NCBI GenBank assembly: GCA_023389535.1
Contig: JAEWEH010000143.1
Location: 1-6,863 of the forward strand
Direction: 5' to 3'
DNA from: Pseudomonadota bacterium
GTDB lineage: Bacteria > Pseudomonadota > Gammaproteobacteria > Burkholderiales > Burkholderiaceae_B
Length of the DNA: 6,863 bases
The notes below the pieces were generated by a model. That model ran no database searches. It was not told the DNA's origin and saw only the letters and a program-made list of their open reading frames with translations. The position numbers were made by a program, and so were the translations under genes. This document shows, one piece after another, positions 6,146-6,863 of this stretch. Every line of letters starts with the position of its first letter. Within the stretch, counting starts at the first letter, position 1.

Positions 6146-6276
6146 ACGCGTCAATAGAACCACGGAACGCCACAGTAACTGACAAGCGTCAAAAGAAGCG
6201 AGTAACGCCGCATTAACCAGCACGCGTCAATAGAAACGGGTAACGCCACATTGACTGGCACGCGTCCATAGAAACA
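6144..6276. repeat. Tandem array with exact 38-bp period
   Basis: The marker GCGTC recurs at 6148, 6186, 6224 and 6262, each 38 bp after the last. Units start at 6144, 6182, 6220 and 6258. Unit 1 agrees with unit 3 in 32 of 38 bases and unit 2 with unit 3 in 29 of 38; unit 4 matches only over its first 18. The most constant part is GCACGCGTCAATAGAA, followed in units 1-3 by AACGCC. A diverged fragment with CCATAGAA lies at 6363-6376. The period is not a multiple of three and the repeats read in shifting frames, so this is not a protein repeat. There are no unique spacers, so it is not a CRISPR array. Confidence 0.75.
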
Positions 6277-6326
6277 GCCAGTGCGACCTAGCACACACCC
6301 GGCAGACGTCGACATGCAACGAATTA

Positions 6327-6349
6327 GAACAAAACACGAAGTTGCGTGT
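6327..6349 (-). terminator. Candidate terminator for the RNA methyltransferase gene
   Basis: On the minus strand, ACACG, loop CAACTT and CGTGT (plus-strand 6334-6349) are followed by TTTGTTC, about 60 nt past the stop codon. The stem is only 5 bp, so it is weak alone. Two other inverted repeats lie between it and the gene: CCCGA-AAA-TCGGG (6351-6363) and GCCCAT/ATGGGC (6367-6372 with 6384-6389), the latter next to the palindrome GGGCATGCCC (6361-6370). Together they may stop or stabilise the transcript end. Confidence 0.4.
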
Positions 6350-6407
6350 ACCCGAAAATCGGGCATGCCCATAGAAGCGCGACATGGGCGGTCATTCAGA
6401 ACACGCT

Positions 6408-6863
6408 TCAGCCAGTAGATACGGACCCACCGAACCGCCGCCTCTGCTCGAACAGGCACACCCCCGCCGCCACCGCCACATTCAGCGACTCCACGCCCTC
6501 AGCCTGCGGAATAAACACCCGCATATCCGCGGCATTCAGCAGCGCCGCATCCACGCCCTGCCCTTCATTGCCCAGAACCCAGGCGCAACGAGATGGCAAT
6601 GGCGCATCGTAGAGCGACTGCGCATTCTCCAGCGAAGTCGCCACCAAAGGCACCGCCAGGCGACTGCGTGCGGACATCAAATCCACCTGCTCATAAATCG
6701 CCATGGCGAAATGCGCCCCTTGTCCACTGCGCAAAACCTTCGCCGCCCAGGCCCAGGCACAACCCGCAGACAGGTAAGCATGCCCGATCCCGGCTGCCGC
6801 CGCCGTACGCAGCAAAGTGCCGAGATTCCCGGGATCCTGCACGCGATCGAGCCACAGACAGCC
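6408..6863 (-). CDS. TrmH/SpoU-family RNA 2'-O-methyltransferase, 5' end missing
   Basis: The minus-strand frame enters from the right edge and ends with TGA at 6408-6410, giving 151 C-terminal residues. These form the SPOUT catalytic domain with its three motifs: motif 1 LDRVQDPGNLGTLLRTAAAA, with the conserved Asn and Arg, motif 2 WVLGNEGQGV, and motif 3 IPQAEGVESLNVAVAAGV. These bind S-adenosylmethionine in the trefoil knot and place the catalytic Arg and Ser/Asn. The enzyme methylates a ribose 2'-OH in rRNA or tRNA; the target (RlmB-like 23S rRNA G2251 or another site) cannot be decided without the N-terminal domain. An internal GTG at 6842 is not the start, because motif 1 continues upstream of it. 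The gene converges on the Bug gene, with the long repeat region between. The upstream neighbour is outside the window; in Burkholderiales it is often rnhB (from memory). Confidence 0.93.
   Translation of the reverse strand, partial: GCLWLDRVQDPGNLGTLLRTAAAAGIGHAYLSAGCAWAWAAKVLRSGQGAHFAMAIYEQVDLMSARSRLAVPLVATSLENAQSLYDAPLPSRCAWVLGNEGQGVDAALLNAADMRVFIPQAEGVESLNVAVAAGVCLFEQRRRFGGSVSTG

Larger units (their letters stand above)
5332..6407. other. 1076-bp gene-free, repeat-rich intergenic region
   Basis: No reading frame here shows a recognisable protein family, a good ribosome site, or a start and stop that respect the repeats. Open frames exist on both strands but are explained by high GC and inverted symmetry: the same repeat is read in different frames. 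No tRNA or rRNA signature was seen. The region holds a long imperfect palindrome, several strong hairpins, a 13-bp degenerate tandem repeat and a 38-bp tandem array, each listed separately. The stretch 5664-5757 shows nothing I can interpret. Confidence 0.7.

Noticed and set aside
5706..6223. Overlapping minus-strand frames of 127 and 159 codons in the intergenic region
   Set aside because: They run through hairpins and the 38-bp repeats in different frames, are Cys/Arg/Ser/Ala-rich, and show no domain or ribosome site. Likely spurious, though similar frames may be annotated as hypothetical proteins elsewhere.
6144..6276. CRISPR array
   Set aside because: The 38-bp units are contiguous and diverged throughout, without unique spacers or constant repeats, and no cas gene is in view.

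Overview
The window is GC-rich chromosomal DNA. The protein families and gene order point to a betaproteobacterium of the Burkholderiales, probably an Alcaligenaceae relative (Bordetella, Achromobacter or Pusillimonas type). This rests on the Bug-type solute receptor, the gpmA-envC pair and overall protein character; the genus cannot be fixed from sequence alone.

Layout. Positions 1-1885 hold a minus-strand pair: gpmA (glycolytic phosphoglycerate mutase), then 2 bp later the 5' part of an envC-like murein hydrolase activator gene whose 3' end is outside the window. A short divergent promoter region (1886-1974) separates them from a plus-strand run: a membrane-anchored rhodanese of YibN type (1975-2385), grxC (2417-2674), secB (2708-3229), gpsA (3240-4301) and a Bug/TctC-family periplasmic receptor gene (4330-5331). 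Spacings of 10-33 bp suggest one transcription unit. On the right edge, on the minus strand, is the 3' part of a TrmH/SpoU-family RNA 2'-O-methyltransferase gene (6408-6863).

Between the Bug gene and the methyltransferase gene lie 1076 bp (5332-6407) with no gene I can support but many repeats: a 309-bp imperfect palindrome (5355-5663), a short degenerate tandem repeat (5758-5808), a very strong hairpin (5863-5896), a 152-bp segment with 19-bp inverted ends (5994-6145) and a 38-bp-period tandem array (6144-6276) that starts inside the right inverted end. Hairpins next to the methyltransferase gene probably end its transcription.

How the genes fit together. As recalled, the divergent arrangement (mutase-envC on one side, yibN-grxC-secB-gpsA on the other) matches the Escherichia coli locus, except that the cofactor-dependent mutase GpmA replaces the unrelated cofactor-independent GpmM, and a Bug gene follows gpsA instead of cysE. 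The plus-strand genes serve envelope biogenesis and redox upkeep: SecB keeps preproteins export-competent, GpsA supplies sn-glycerol-3-phosphate for phospholipids, GrxC reduces disulfides, and the rhodanese is a membrane-associated sulfur or protein-biogenesis factor. EnvC on the other strand acts in cell separation. The core genes look ordinary and intact; the unusual content is the structured, repeat-laden intergenic region.
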